Origin: Desulfobacterales bacterium
GTDB taxonomy: Bacteria; Desulfobacterota; Desulfobacteria; Desulfobacterales; UBA11574
Reading direction: 5' to 3'
Assembly (NCBI GenBank): GCA_022340885.1
Contig: JAJDND010000029.1
Location: 1-42,825 of the forward strand
DNA length: 42,825 nucleotides
Every line of letters begins with the position of its first letter. The first letter of the stretch is position 1. Made by a program: the position numbers and the translations under genes. Of this stretch, positions 1 to 8,457 are shown piece after piece. The notes under the pieces were generated by a model. That model saw only the letters and a list, made by a program, of their open reading frames with translations. It had not been told where the DNA came from and did no database searches.

Positions 1-38
1 GGACTCTTTAATAAAAGTGTTCAGTGTTCGGTGTTCAG

Positions 39-62
39 CGTTCAGAATCTGAACTCTGAACG
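39..62. repeat. Inverted repeat in a GTTCAG-rich stretch
   Basis: The first 62 bases repeat variants of GTTCAG. CGTTCAGA (39-46) is perfectly complementary to TCTGAACG (55-62) across an 8-nt loop. No T-run follows, so it does not look like a terminator. It looks like degenerate intergenic repeat sequence; function unknown. Confidence 0.45.
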
Positions 63-151
63 CCGATATCGGGCGAAAAGACTTTTTTGGGGTGGCTTCC
101 AATATCTTTATGACACGATGTGGCATTATCGTCAACAATTATATGTTTCTG

Positions 152-181
152 TTGACAAAATCCCACAATGTAACATATATG
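152..181 (+). promoter_or_regulatory. Candidate sigma-70 promoter for the kinase pair
   Basis: TTGACA at 152-157 matches the -35 consensus exactly. An AT-rich -10-like sequence follows (ATATAT at 175-180 with a 17-nt spacer, or TATATG at 176-181 with 18). It lies about 95 bp before the first kinase gene, in an AT-rich stretch. Prediction only. Confidence 0.45.
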
Positions 182-201
182 ATTAATTGCTAACATTTAC
201 C

Positions 202-223
202 AAAAGCGATATTTATCGCTTTT
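202..223 (+). terminator. Terminator-like hairpin in the leader of the first kinase gene
   Basis: AAAAGCGAT (202-210), loop ATTT, ATCGCTTTT (215-223) form a perfect 9-bp stem ending in a T-run. The stem has few GC pairs, so it would be weak. It lies between the candidate promoter at 152-181 and the start codon at 278, so it could end transcription from upstream or attenuate the kinase transcript. An inverted repeat AAACACA/TGTGTTT (232-238/257-263) follows. Confidence 0.35.
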
Positions 224-277
224 TGAATTTCAAACACATCAGCCGTTTGAAATCTGTGTGTTTATATTAGAAGCGCA

Positions 278-1744
278 ATGGGCATCGATAAAGAAAAAGA
301 ATATTTGCTTAAGGCGATCGGCGCTTTTCAAAGAAGATTTATTGTCGTTTCGCCTAAATTCAAAATTCTGGCTGCCAACTGCAGGTTAAATGGTACAGCG
401 GAATCCGAAGTCATTGGGAAATGCTGCCACCTGATATTTTATGACCGGCAGGAGCCTTGTGATAACTGTGCGGTCAAAGAGGCCATAGCAAAGCGTAAAC
501 CCACCCTCATGCCCAAACCGCAAAACACTTTGGATCTGGACGAAATGCCGTGTTATTTTGCGTATCCCATCTACTCAGGTGATGAGATCGAAGCCTATGT
601 CAGCATGGATTTTGACCTCCCCACCCGTGGAGGGCTGGAAGAAAAACTGCATCGTTCCAATGCGTTTTTACGAAATCTCATTTTCAGTGCGGTAGATGGC
701 GTCATCGCATCGGATATCGCCGGAAAGGTTCTCATCTTTAATGATGCCGCCACCAAGGTTTTCGGTTATTCGGTGGATGAGGCGCTCCTCTATCTCAATG
801 TTCGTGATATTTACCCCGACAACAAGGCCTATGAGGTGATGCGAAATCTTCGAAGCGACCAATACGGCGGCAAAGGAAAACTTCAATCCTATCAGGTCGA
901 TATCATCAGCAAAAACAAGGAAATTATTCCCATTTTTTTAAACGCCGCCATCGTTTACGAAAATGAAAAGGAGGTGGCCACCATCGGTTTTTTCCACGAT
1001 CTTCGGGAAGAGCTTCGAATGAAAGAAGAGCTTGGAAAAACTCAGCTTCAACTGCTGCAGGCCGAAAAAATGTCTTCCCTCGGGAAACTGGCGGCCGGAG
1101 TGGCTCATCAGCTCAACAATCCACTCGGCGGAATTACGCTGTTTACCAAACTCATCCTCGAAGAATATGATCTTGAAGACGGGGCCAAAGAAGACCTGAA
1201 TAGAATTTTACGGGACGCCAAACGATGCCGGGACACCGTAAAAGAACTCCTTGAGTTCACCCGACAGACACGGCAACTGATGCGTCCCCATGATATCAAC
1301 CGTTCCCTCACACGAACCCTTTTTTTATTGGAAAGTCAAACCCTGTTTCACAACATCGAGATCGTAAAAGAACTGGATGCATCACTCCCCCCTGTTCTTT
1401 CGGACATTCAGCAGTTGTATCACTTGTTCATGAACATCATTCTCAATGCAGCCCAGGCCATGGAGGGAAAGGGAATGCTGACGATTAAGAGTTATTTGCT
1501 GCCGGATGGCGACAAGGTCTGTATTGAGATATCCGATACCGGACCGGGGATATCCAGTGAAAATCTGCCCCACATTTTCGAACCGTTTTTCACCACCAAA
1601 GAAGAAGGCAAAGGAACCGGTTTGGGGCTTAGCCTGGCTTACCGAATCGTACAAAATCATGGCGGCAGTATCCAAGCGGATAGTGTCCCCGGAAACGGAA
1701 CGACATTTACGATTGTGCTTCCCGTTGGATCTAAAAAAACATAA
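278..1744 (+). CDS. PAS-domain sensor histidine kinase (soluble)
   Basis: 488-aa histidine kinase with no evident membrane segment, so probably a cytoplasmic sensor. An N-terminal PAS-like region (about 1-115) carries cysteines (CC at 49-50 and CDNC at 61-64), a possible redox or metal site. A second PAS domain follows (about 128-245). The dimerisation helix contains [12 protein letters not shown] with phospho-acceptor His277. The ATPase domain has an N-box ([10 protein letters not shown]), a G1 box (SDTGPGIS) and a G2 region ([15 protein letters not shown]). The stop codon is 31 bp before the next start, so it probably forms a unit with the receiver-kinase hybrid downstream. The ATG start has only a weak AGAAG ribosome site. 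The signal is unknown; family assignment is firm. Confidence 0.9.
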   Translation: MGIDKEKEYLLKAIGAFQRRFIVVSPKFKILAANCRLNGTAESEVIGKCCHLIFYDRQEPCDNCAVKEAIAKRKPTLMPKPQNTLDLDEMPCYFAYPIYSGDEIEAYVSMDFDLPTRGGLEEKLHRSNAFLRNLIFSAVDGVIASDIAGKVLIFNDAATKVFGYSVDEALLYLNVRDIYPDNKAYEVMRNLRSDQYGGKGKLQSYQVDIISKNKEIIPIFLNAAIVYENEKEVATIGFFHDLREELRMKEELGKTQLQLLQAEKMSSLGKLAAGVAHQLNNPLGGITLFTKLILEEYDLEDGAKEDLNRILRDAKRCRDTVKELLEFTRQTRQLMRPHDINRSLTRTLFLLESQTLFHNIEIVKELDASLPPVLSDIQQLYHLFMNIILNAAQAMEGKGMLTIKSYLLPDGDKVCIEISDTGPGISSENLPHIFEPFFTTKEEGKGTGLGLSLAYRIVQNHGGSIQADSVPGNGTTFTIVLPVGSKKT

Positions 1745-1774
1745 GCATTTGGTTTCTTGAAAAAGGAGAAGAAA

Positions 1775-3262
1775 GTGGAAACAGCATCCGGCGCAACAGT
1801 AATGGTTGTTGATGATGAACAGGATATTCGCGACGCATCCGAACGCATCCTCAATCGCGCCGGTTTTCAGGCCTTGAAAGCATCCGGGGGGGACGAAGCT
1901 CTGGATATTTTGGAAAAGGAAAGAATTGACATCGTGCTGCTGGACCTGAAGATGCCGGGAATGGACGGACTGGAGGTTTTAAAACGGATTCGTCAGCTCA
2001 GCGAAACCATTCAGGTCATCGTGATCACAGGATATGCCACGGTGGAAACCGCCATTGAAGCCATGAAAAAAGGGGCCTATGATTTCATTCCAAAACCTTT
2101 TGAGCCGGACCAGCTTAGAATCGTCGTCAATCGCGCCTGGGAAAAAATTCGCTTTATCCAGGAAGCCCATCGGCTCGAGCAGGAAAGGAGCAGAACGCTG
2201 TATGATCTGGATACGGAAAAAAGCCGTATCCGAACGATTATAGAATCGTTTCCCAGCGGCGTCGTGGTGATCGATCCCAAAGGGCATGTCGTATTGATGA
2301 ACCCCGCGTTCAAAAAGCTCATCGGGCTCGATCCCGGCGTAACACCCGGGCGCCCTATAAAAGACTATTTGCCGAATTCAGAGGTTTGCCGGATGGCCCT
2401 GGAAATATCCCAGGGGAAACATGTGGATTTCGACGACATTCCGAACCTCGAGTTTTCTCTCGGAGATAACAGATATATAATGGCCAGAGGACGACCGGTT
2501 TTGGGTCAAAAAAAAGAATGTCTCGGAGCAATTTTGAATCTTGTCGATATTACCAGCATGAGACTTCTGGATCAGCTTAAATCGGAATTCGTAGCAAAGG
2601 TTTCACACGAATTGCGATCCCCTTTGTCCACCATCCACGAACAATTGGCCATTGTGATTCGAGACATGGTGGGAGAGGAGACGATACAGGACCAGCATAT
2701 TCTTGCCAGAGCCCGGGAAAAAACAAAGGGATTGATTTCATTGATCGGAGATCTGCTCGATTTATCCCGTATCGAAGAAGGAATTATATGTCATGAACCC
2801 CAGCCGGTTCGCCTGGATGAGCTTTTAAAAAATATCATCGACTTTTTAAAACCCTCGGCTCAAAAAAAGAACCAGTCGCTGACTCTTTCGCTTCCGGAAC
2901 AAGCGCTTCCCGAACTCGTTGCCGATCCCATCGCCCTTGAAAGTATTTTTGGGAATCTCATCACCAACGCCATCAATTATACCCAGGACGGCGGGGAAAT
3001 CAACGTCACAGCGGATATGGCGGGAATCAATATTCGTATACGGGTAAAAGACAATGGATTCGGTATCGCGGATAAATACCTGGATAAAATCTTTGAAAGA
3101 TTTTACAGGGTCAAGGATGACAAGACCCGTTACATCACCGGGACGGGCCTTGGGCTGCCCATCGTCAAGGGTCTTCTCGATTCCATCGGCGGAATCATCG
3201 ATGTCGAGAGCGAGTTCGGAAAAGGGAGTGTATTTACAGTTTTAATCCCAGTCAAGCTTTGA
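1775..3262 (+). CDS. Hybrid receiver-PAS-histidine kinase
   Basis: 495-aa protein. The N-terminal receiver domain (about 8-120) has the acidic pair DD (13-14), phospho-acceptor Asp57 in LLDLKMPG, and the KP motif of the active-site lysine (FIPKPF). A PAS domain (about 150-265), a dimerisation helix with His278 in KVSHELRSPLS, and an ATPase domain with DNGFGI and GTGLGLPIV follow. A receiver ahead of a kinase suggests it takes phosphate from a partner, most simply the kinase encoded just upstream, and relays or modulates it. I chose the GTG at 1775 because AAAAGGAG lies about 7 nt before it; a TTG at 1757 in the same frame has no such site. It is convergent with the aroE-like gene, only 4 bp apart, with no terminator visible between. 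Confidence 0.9.
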   Translation: METASGATVMVVDDEQDIRDASERILNRAGFQALKASGGDEALDILEKERIDIVLLDLKMPGMDGLEVLKRIRQLSETIQVIVITGYATVETAIEAMKKGAYDFIPKPFEPDQLRIVVNRAWEKIRFIQEAHRLEQERSRTLYDLDTEKSRIRTIIESFPSGVVVIDPKGHVVLMNPAFKKLIGLDPGVTPGRPIKDYLPNSEVCRMALEISQGKHVDFDDIPNLEFSLGDNRYIMARGRPVLGQKKECLGAILNLVDITSMRLLDQLKSEFVAKVSHELRSPLSTIHEQLAIVIRDMVGEETIQDQHILARAREKTKGLISLIGDLLDLSRIEEGIICHEPQPVRLDELLKNIIDFLKPSAQKKNQSLTLSLPEQALPELVADPIALESIFGNLITNAINYTQDGGEINVTADMAGINIRIRVKDNGFGIADKYLDKIFERFYRVKDDKTRYITGTGLGLPIVKGLLDSIGGIIDVESEFGKGSVFTVLIPVKL

Positions 3263-3266
3263 AAAC

Positions 3267-4085
3267 TTACAAATTCTCATTCAACGCTTTTAAAAATTCT
3301 TCGGGCGGAACCTGAATGCCCGTCCAGAGCGCCAGGGTCCGCCTGGACTGATAGGCAAGGGACGACAGACCGTCCATGAACCGTGACCCGATTCGCCGGG
3401 CCAGATCCTGCCAGAAATTATTGTTGCGACCGTAATTCAGATCGACGACCATTTCACAATTCTTTAAAGAAAGTTTTTCAAGCAACGCCGCCATGTCTGA
3501 TGATTCATCCGGACTTGAAACAGAGGTGGCGTTGACCACGATGTCGACAGTCGGCGTTCGATCCGAAAGATCCTCCGGCCCCATGGCTTCTCCCCCGAAA
3601 CGATCCACGATTTGAAGGGTTTTGTCTCTATCTCGGCCGACCACGAAAATAGAGGTTGTTCTCAGCCAGTTTAAAATAAATACAATGGCCCTGGCCGCCC
3701 CGCCGGTGCCGAAAACAAGGGCGGATTTGCCTTCCACTTCGAACCCCGAATCATTCAGCGCATCCATGAAACCGATGGCGTTGGTATTGTACCCTTTGAG
3801 ATTATCGCCGCTGCGGACGATGGTATTGATGGCACCGATAATGTTCGCGCCTTCCGAAAGAACGTCCAAATGGGGTATAACTTTCTCTTTGAACGGTATG
3901 GTGATGCTCGCACCGGCAATATTTAACACCCTTATGCTTTGCATTGCAGAACCGATCCGGAGCGGGTCAACGTTGAAAGGGACATAGACCGCTTTGAGTC
4001 CGATCCGTTTTAGAACCGTAGAAAATATGATCGGCGACTTTGAACGCATGACCCGTTCATCGCCCAGTATGCAATATACCTGCAT
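3267..4085 (-). CDS. aroE: Shikimate dehydrogenase family protein (AroE-like), altered catalytic residue
   Basis: 272-aa protein of the shikimate/quinate dehydrogenase family, which reduces 3-dehydroshikimate with NADPH in aromatic amino-acid synthesis. Visible motifs are SKSP (15-18) for the substrate carboxylate, ITIPFKEK with the expected catalytic Lys66, GTGGAARA (126-133) for the nucleotide, and a normal length. The family motif NTD, whose Asp pairs with the lysine in catalysis, here reads NTN (Asn102, codon AAC, one base from GAC). The C-terminal motif is also loose (LSSLAYQSRRTLALWTG rather than the usual GxxMLVxQ). It may therefore be a divergent paralogue with a different or reduced activity. 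It lies 86 bp after the hdrCB-like gene on the same strand and may be the last gene of that operon. The upstream ribosome site is weak. Confidence 0.8.
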   Translation of the reverse strand: MQVYCILGDERVMRSKSPIIFSTVLKRIGLKAVYVPFNVDPLRIGSAMQSIRVLNIAGASITIPFKEKVIPHLDVLSEGANIIGAINTIVRSGDNLKGYNTNAIGFMDALNDSGFEVEGKSALVFGTGGAARAIVFILNWLRTTSIFVVGRDRDKTLQIVDRFGGEAMGPEDLSDRTPTVDIVVNATSVSSPDESSDMAALLEKLSLKNCEMVVDLNYGRNNNFWQDLARRIGSRFMDGLSSLAYQSRRTLALWTGIQVPPEEFLKALNENL

Positions 4086-4171
4086 GCCACATCTTTTCAG
4101 TATTTATAGACTTGTTAGACAAAAAAACCCCCTCCGGTTTTCCAGGGCAGGTCTGTTAAGGAAAAAACCGG

Positions 4172-5470
4172 TTATAAACCGAACTCGGCCAAATCCGGCC
4201 CGAGATATTCCCGTTCATTTTCACCGAGAATCCCGAGGGACAGGCATATGATGGTCCATAAATGCGTGGTATGATAATTCCCGCCGTAATGTTCTTTGAG
4301 GTCGTGGATCTGAGCATGGCAGTTATGGCAGGGAGTCAGGCAGTAATCGGCCCCGGTTTCTATGATTTGTTCAAATTTTCGCCTGCCGTAATATCGCCGG
4401 GCTTCCGGAAACCCGGACTGAAGATAACCGCCCCCGCCCCCGCAGCAGTAGTTGTTGGATCTATTAGGCTGCATGTCCACGAAGTTCTCTTCGCCCACAA
4501 CCGATTTGACAACATACCGCATATCTTCGGCCACCGCGTCACCGAAGCTTTTTCGAACCAGTTGGCACGGATCCTGGACCGTGAATTTGATCTTCAGATC
4601 TTTGTTCCAGTCGGAGTTGACTTTCAGCTTTCCTTCACGGATCCACTGGGCATAGTATTGAATGATGCTTTTGCATTCAAAATTGTGTTCGATATTGAAT
4701 CGTTGCAGTCCGACCCGGACCGCAAAAAGTTCGTGCCCTCACTCGGTATTGAGCCAGACTTTGCATTTGAGATTATCAACGGCCTTGGCTTTGACCCGGA
4801 CGATCTTCTCCCAGTTTTCCAGATCCGCACAGAACAGGCAGTAGTTTTCCGCGGCCCATCCTTTGGACCCATACGTCCAGTCTGCGCCAACCAGATGTAA
4901 TATTTTCCAAAGCGGCACCATTTCATCCGGTTCGGTGACCGGCTCGCGGGAGTTCTGGTTCAAAAAGAAATAGGCCCCTTCTTTGTCCATGGGCACCTGA
5001 AGATCCTGGAAGCCGTCCTGAATATCCCGAGCTTCTTCTGCAACATCTTCAACAACAAATCGCCAGTCTTCTTCGGTGGCGCCCATGGCGCTGCAGGTAT
5101 CGTTTTTCAGCGCCATCTCGCAAGATCCCCGGATTCCTTTGGGCTGGTCTGCTTTGGGCCAGTTGCTGCGAATGTTGAATATCAGCGCGGCGATGTCGAT
5201 CTTCATGGGGCAGGCATACGTGCATCGGGTACACATGGTGCACATCCATGCCCAGTTCGAATTTACGATCTCCTCGTCAAGCCCGAGAGACGCCATTCGT
5301 AGAAATTTTCTGGGATCCATATCTTCCAGACCCGAGGCCGGACAGCCTGAAGAACAAAGGCCGCAGGTTAGACAAAGATTCAGGTTCCCGCCTTCGGGCA
5401 ATAGCGACATCACATGGTCTTTAAACGTGCTGTTCTTCTTCCCTTTAATCTCGATAATCCCGGATGGCAT
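4172..5470 (-). CDS. HdrC-HdrB fusion (HdrD/DsrK-like) Fe-S protein, selenocysteine at residue 244
   Basis: 432-aa reading frame if the UGA at 4739-4741 is decoded as selenocysteine. The N-terminal ferredoxin-like part (HdrC) has two CxxCxxCxxxCP sets (Cys33/36/39/43 and 77/80/83/87), ligands for two [4Fe-4S] clusters. The C-terminal part (HdrB, CCG-type) has a first half ending at NTE-Sec-GHE and a second half with PCQL, NYCCGGGGG and CLTPCHNC, the ligand set of the active-site cluster. In DsrK/HdrD-type relatives the first motif is ECGH, so Sec stands where Cys is expected. The hairpin at 4703-4725 supports this. The start has an AGGAGGGG ribosome site; a longer upstream frame does not. The role is inferred as the electron-accepting or disulfide-reducing partner of the HdrA/MvhD/MetF proteins of the same operon. 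Alternatives are a membrane-complex subunit like DsrK, or a frame broken by a real stop. Confidence 0.82.
4703..4741 (-). promoter_or_regulatory. UGA(Sec) codon and SECIS-like hairpin in hdrCB
   Basis: The UGA codon is at 4739-4741. After 13 nt, a perfect palindrome (4725 down to 4703) begins with TTGCGGTCCG, has loop GGT and closes with CGGACTGCAA: 10 bp with one G-T pair. Bacterial SECIS elements are hairpins inside the coding sequence just after the UGA, often with a GGU(C) apical loop, which fits. SelB binding itself cannot be seen. Confidence 0.72.
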
Positions 5471-5520
5471 TATCCCCTCCTTTGAGTCAACTACCACCCG
5501 CAAAGTGAGTGGCTTGAATT

Positions 5521-5597
5521 TTCGGCCATAGGCCGAAAAGGCAAAAGCACGCCAGTGCTTTCGACGTTGAGCTTGCATCCGGGTGCGAAGCACCCGG
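5521..5597. repeat. Three consecutive perfect hairpins between response-regulator and hdrCB genes
   Basis: TTCGGCC-ATA-GGCCGAA (5521-5537), AAAGCAC-GCCA-GTGCTTT (5544-5561) and CCGGGTGC-GAA-GCACCCGG (5579-5597) follow one another. None is followed by a T-run. They lie in the 238-bp gap before the hdrCB start (5470), so they would sit in its 5' leader. They could be a REP-like cluster, an mRNA processing or stability signal, or a binding array. Confidence 0.6.
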
Positions 5598-5708
5598 TTT
5601 GTTTTGCAAGAATTAAAGATCGACGATGTGAAACACAGGCACTGGATACCGCCCATCTTCAATTGAGAATTTCCGTTGCAAACACATCAGACGGCTTCAA
5701 CCGCTCGA

Positions 5709-6095
5709 TCAGCCCAGCAGCCGTTTAATGCTTTCCGAGATTTGCTCCGCCGACGCAGGTTTGGCAATATAGTCGTCCGCTTCCGTGGCCATCCCATCCC
5801 GGTGGGTATATCGCGTCGATGTGACATGCGATGCAACGGCCGTCAAAAGGATGACGGGGATATTGCAGCACTTGTCATCGGCTTTTAGTTTTTTACACAC
5901 CTCGTATCCGTCCATTTCAGGCATCATCACATCCAGGACAATGGCATCCGGCGGGTTGGCCTGAACTTTCTCCAGCCCTTCGATACCATTATAAGCCAGC
6001 TCGACTTCAAAGCCCTCTTTTTCCAATTGGCCCTGAACAATCGAGCAGAAATCGGGCTCGTCATCGACGACTAAAATTCTTCTTTTTTCACTCAT
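5709..6095 (-). CDS. Single-domain (CheY-like) response regulator inside the metF-hdr operon
   Basis: 128-aa protein made of a receiver domain only. It has the acidic pair DD (11-12), phospho-acceptor Asp55 in IVLDVMMPE, a Thr in LLTAVAS, and the lysine in IAKPAS. There is no output domain, so it must act by binding a partner or passing on phosphate. The start at 6095 has a clear AGGAGG site; an in-frame codon 24 bp upstream does not. It sits between metF (176 bp upstream) and hdrCB (238 bp downstream), an unusual place for a signalling protein. It could adjust the complex at protein level or belong with one of the kinases at 278, 1775 or 18854. Family certain, role unknown. Confidence 0.9.
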   Translation of the reverse strand: MSEKRRILVVDDEPDFCSIVQGQLEKEGFEVELAYNGIEGLEKVQANPPDAIVLDVMMPEMDGYEVCKKLKADDKCCNIPVILLTAVASHVTSTRYTHRDGMATEADDYIAKPASAEQISESIKRLLG

Positions 6096-6271
6096 TTTAA
6101 GCCTCCTTGATATTGGCACCAGTCATTTGTCATTGACCTTTTGCCCTTTTAAACGATGATCTTCAACGCGCGTATTTGGAACGTTGCGCATTGTTTTGAA
6201 TTTAAAACAACGGTGTTTCACCGGCGTACGTTTTCAGGCGGCCTGACGCCGAATCCCCATACGCCGAATGG

Positions 6272-7204
6272 TTACGCTGAGCCCGGCCTGGGATAAAGAC
6301 CCGATTTTTCCACGATTTCAGGAACCTTGTCCTCCCACTCTATGGCCATGACATGAAAGCCGTGTACCCCTTCTACCTCTTTCAGCCGCTGAATGGTTTC
6401 AATGCAGATTTTGATGCCTTCCTCGGGCTGTTTTTCTTTGGGAGTATCGGCCATTCGTTTGACCATTTCATCCGGCACTTCGATCCCCGGCACCCTGTTT
6501 TTCATGTACCGCGCCATTCCGGCGGATTTAAACGGCGTTACACCGGCCAGAATATAGACTTTATCCAGCAGTCCGCGATCACCGGCCATTTTTATCCAGA
6601 GTTCGAATTTATCGATGTCATATATGCACTGGGTCTGTATAAATTCGACCCCTGCGCTGATTTTTTTGGCCAGCCGGGGAACTCTGATTTCAAACGGATC
6701 GGCAAAAGGATTCGCCGCAGCCCCCACAAACATCTGCGGCGGACGGCTGATATCGTCTCCTCCCAAAAATTTTCCCTCGTCCCGCATATGCCGCACAGTT
6801 TGTATCAACTGCATGGAGTCGATATCATGGACATTCTGTCCCGTGGGGCAGTCGCCGAAACTCTGGTGATCCCCGGAAAGGCAAAGAATATTGAATATGT
6901 CAAAGGAAGCGGCGCCGAGGATATCGCTCTGAAGCGCAATTCGGTTTCGATCGCGGGTCACCATCTGCAGCACCGGTTCAAGCCCCATGAGCTTGAGGCG
7001 TATACATGCGGCCAGACTGCACATACGGGTAACCGACGTCTGGTTGTCGGTAATATTGATGGCGTCCACATGATCCTTGATCATATCGGCTTTTTTAATG
7101 ATCACCTCGGGATCACTTCCGCGGGGGGGGCCGCATTCGGAGGTAACGGCCATGTGGCCGGCGGCCAGCATCTTCTCCAGCTTGCTTGGTGTCTTTGCTT
7201 TCAT
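6272..7204 (-). CDS. metF: Methylenetetrahydrofolate reductase (MetF)
   Basis: 310-aa protein of the MetF family, FAD-containing TIM barrels that reduce 5,10-methylene-THF to 5-methyl-THF. Recognisable features are the N-terminal SECGPPRGSD strand, the central GDRNRIAL-like segment ([12 protein letters not shown]) and CLSGDH near the flavin, a QTQCIYD strand, and the LAGVTPFKS loop. Its first codon overlaps the end of metV in an ATGA junction (7201-7204), so the two are translationally coupled. This matches the MetV-MetF pair of acetogens, in which MetV supplies Fe-S clusters to MetF. Here MetF is expected to carry out the methyl-branch reduction, or its reverse in acetate oxidation, of the Wood-Ljungdahl pathway. 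A second, more divergent MetF homologue heads the operon (12948-13817). Confidence 0.93.
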   Translation of the reverse strand: MKAKTPSKLEKMLAAGHMAVTSECGPPRGSDPEVIIKKADMIKDHVDAINITDNQTSVTRMCSLAACIRLKLMGLEPVLQMVTRDRNRIALQSDILGAASFDIFNILCLSGDHQSFGDCPTGQNVHDIDSMQLIQTVRHMRDEGKFLGGDDISRPPQMFVGAAANPFADPFEIRVPRLAKKISAGVEFIQTQCIYDIDKFELWIKMAGDRGLLDKVYILAGVTPFKSAGMARYMKNRVPGIEVPDEMVKRMADTPKEKQPEEGIKICIETIQRLKEVEGVHGFHVMAIEWEDKVPEIVEKSGLYPRPGSA

Positions 7205-7869
7205 TCCTGTACATCCTCCCTGACAACTTTTCTGGGTCCCCCGGCCCTGTCGAAGGACCAGTCTTTTAAAGCGCAGATCTTTTCGTAATCATCGAGCCGG
7301 TCGAGTGCCTTGAGACGATCAATAATCAATTGCCAGGCACAATCGATGTCTTTGTTTATTTCGCAACTGCCGCGGACGGAACCACCGCACGGACCGTTCA
7401 GAAGCCGTTTTGCACAGCGGGAAACCGGGCAGATCCCGCCGGTGCTTGCCAAAATGCACTGGCCGCAGGCCTGACACCGCTCCGTCCATAAGCCCCGTTT
7501 CTCGGTAACGCCCAAAAAACAGGTGTTCACGCCGGGGTAGACCGGCGTATCGTGATATTTTTCGGCCATAAACTGGACCCCGACGCCGCACGCAATGGAA
7601 ACAACGGCATCATACTGATCCATCCTGTCCCGGATTTCTTCAAGATATTCATGATCGCACTGCCGTTCCAATGTCACTTCATCGATTGTGACATTGCGTC
7701 CCTGGTTTAAAAAATACATTCTAAGGGCCGAAGCCAGAACCCCGACTTCCTTCTTTCCGCCCGCCTCACAGACCGTCACACACTCATTGCAACCAAGTAT
7801 CAGAATTTTTTCATGTTCTTTTATTTCTTCTATAATTTCTTCGATGGGTTTTTTGTCGGCGACAATCAT
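7201..7869 (-). CDS. metV: MetV-type methylene-THF reductase partner (Cys-rich Fe-S/zinc protein)
   Basis: 222-aa protein. The N-terminal part has a GCNECVTVCEAGG segment that recurs in MetV and related corrinoid/folate proteins. The C-terminal part is Cys-rich: ERCQACGQC, GGICPVSRC and LNGPCGGS ahead of a SCEINKDIDC segment. In acetogens MetV forms a complex with MetF and links it to its electron donors. The coupling to metF (4-bp overlap) and position after mvhD give the order hdrA-mvhD-metV-metF. Gene length is normal. The start is followed by a lysine/glutamate-rich helix and preceded by an AGAGAG-like site. Function follows from family and context. Confidence 0.9.
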   Translation of the reverse strand: MIVADKKPIEEIIEEIKEHEKILILGCNECVTVCEAGGKKEVGVLASALRMYFLNQGRNVTIDEVTLERQCDHEYLEEIRDRMDQYDAVVSIACGVGVQFMAEKYHDTPVYPGVNTCFLGVTEKRGLWTERCQACGQCILASTGGICPVSRCAKRLLNGPCGGSVRGSCEINKDIDCAWQLIIDRLKALDRLDDYEKICALKDWSFDRAGGPRKVVREDVQE

Positions 7870-7962
7870 AAGACCTCTCTTTCAATAAATATTTAATCTT
7901 GCTTGAAGCGCTGATCGGCGCGAAAATTCAAATTGTCCCAAGGTTATAGACGTTCAATGGGT

Positions 7963-8394
7963 TTATGCGGCCCTGTGTTTGGCCCGTTTAATGGGATTGG
8001 GTCCCAGATTTCGGATTCTTTCATCCATTTCAACGGCGATCTGTGCAAAACGGGGTCCTTCGCTGGATGAAAGGTTATACATCTGCACGCGCTCTCCGCC
8101 CATACCGATGACATCCAGAATATGTCGGGCCTGCTCGACCCGTTTTCTGGCTCTGAGGTTACCGCTGTTGTAATGGCAATCTCCTTCCATACACCCCACC
8201 GCATAGACGCCGTCCGCTCCTTTTTCAAAGGCGTGGAGGATATGAAGGACATCCAGTTTCCCGGTGCAGGGTAGAAGAATGATTTTAATATCCGTCGGAT
8301 ATTGCAGTCTCATGGAACCTGCCAGGTCCGCTGCCGTATAGCCTCAGAAACTGCAGCAAAACGCAATGATGATCGGTTCGAAATCTTCTGTCAT
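7963..8394 (-). CDS. mvhD: MvhD-type electron-transfer subunit (hydrogenase Fe-S subunit D), selenocysteine at residue 17
   Basis: 143-aa protein when the UGA at 8344-8346 is read as Sec; the remaining part alone (from 8313) would lack the N-terminus of the family. MvhD carries a [2Fe-2S] cluster and passes electrons into HdrA. Here the N-terminus reads AFCCSF-Sec-GYTAADLAG; the family has CxxCxYxAADLAG-like sequence, with Cys at the Sec position in many members and Sec in others such as methanococcal VhuD. Other landmarks are LPCTGKLD, GCMEGDCHYNSGN and a C-terminal helix. The ATG at 8394 has an AAGGGG site at good distance; the ATG one codon earlier is also possible. It follows hdrA by about 60 bp. 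Confidence 0.9.
8314..8346 (-). promoter_or_regulatory. UGA(Sec) codon and SECIS-like hairpin in mvhD
   Basis: The UGA codon is at 8344-8346. After 14 nt the hairpin GGACCT-GGC-AGGTTCC (8329 down to 8314) forms six base pairs with one unpaired U in the 3' arm. Distance, size and loop suit a bacterial SECIS, though the bulge is on the opposite arm from the E. coli fdhF example. It lies wholly inside the coding sequence. Confidence 0.65.
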
Positions 8395-8457
8395 CATACC
8401 CCCCTTCGGATGGATGATTTATGATTGTTGATTGTTGATTGACGATTCACATCCATT

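Noticed and set aside
8414-8446. GATTGTTGATT tandem repeats between hdrA and mvhD
   Set aside because: A few imperfect copies in a short gap, of a low-complexity kind seen in several gaps here (also near 33760); no sign of function.
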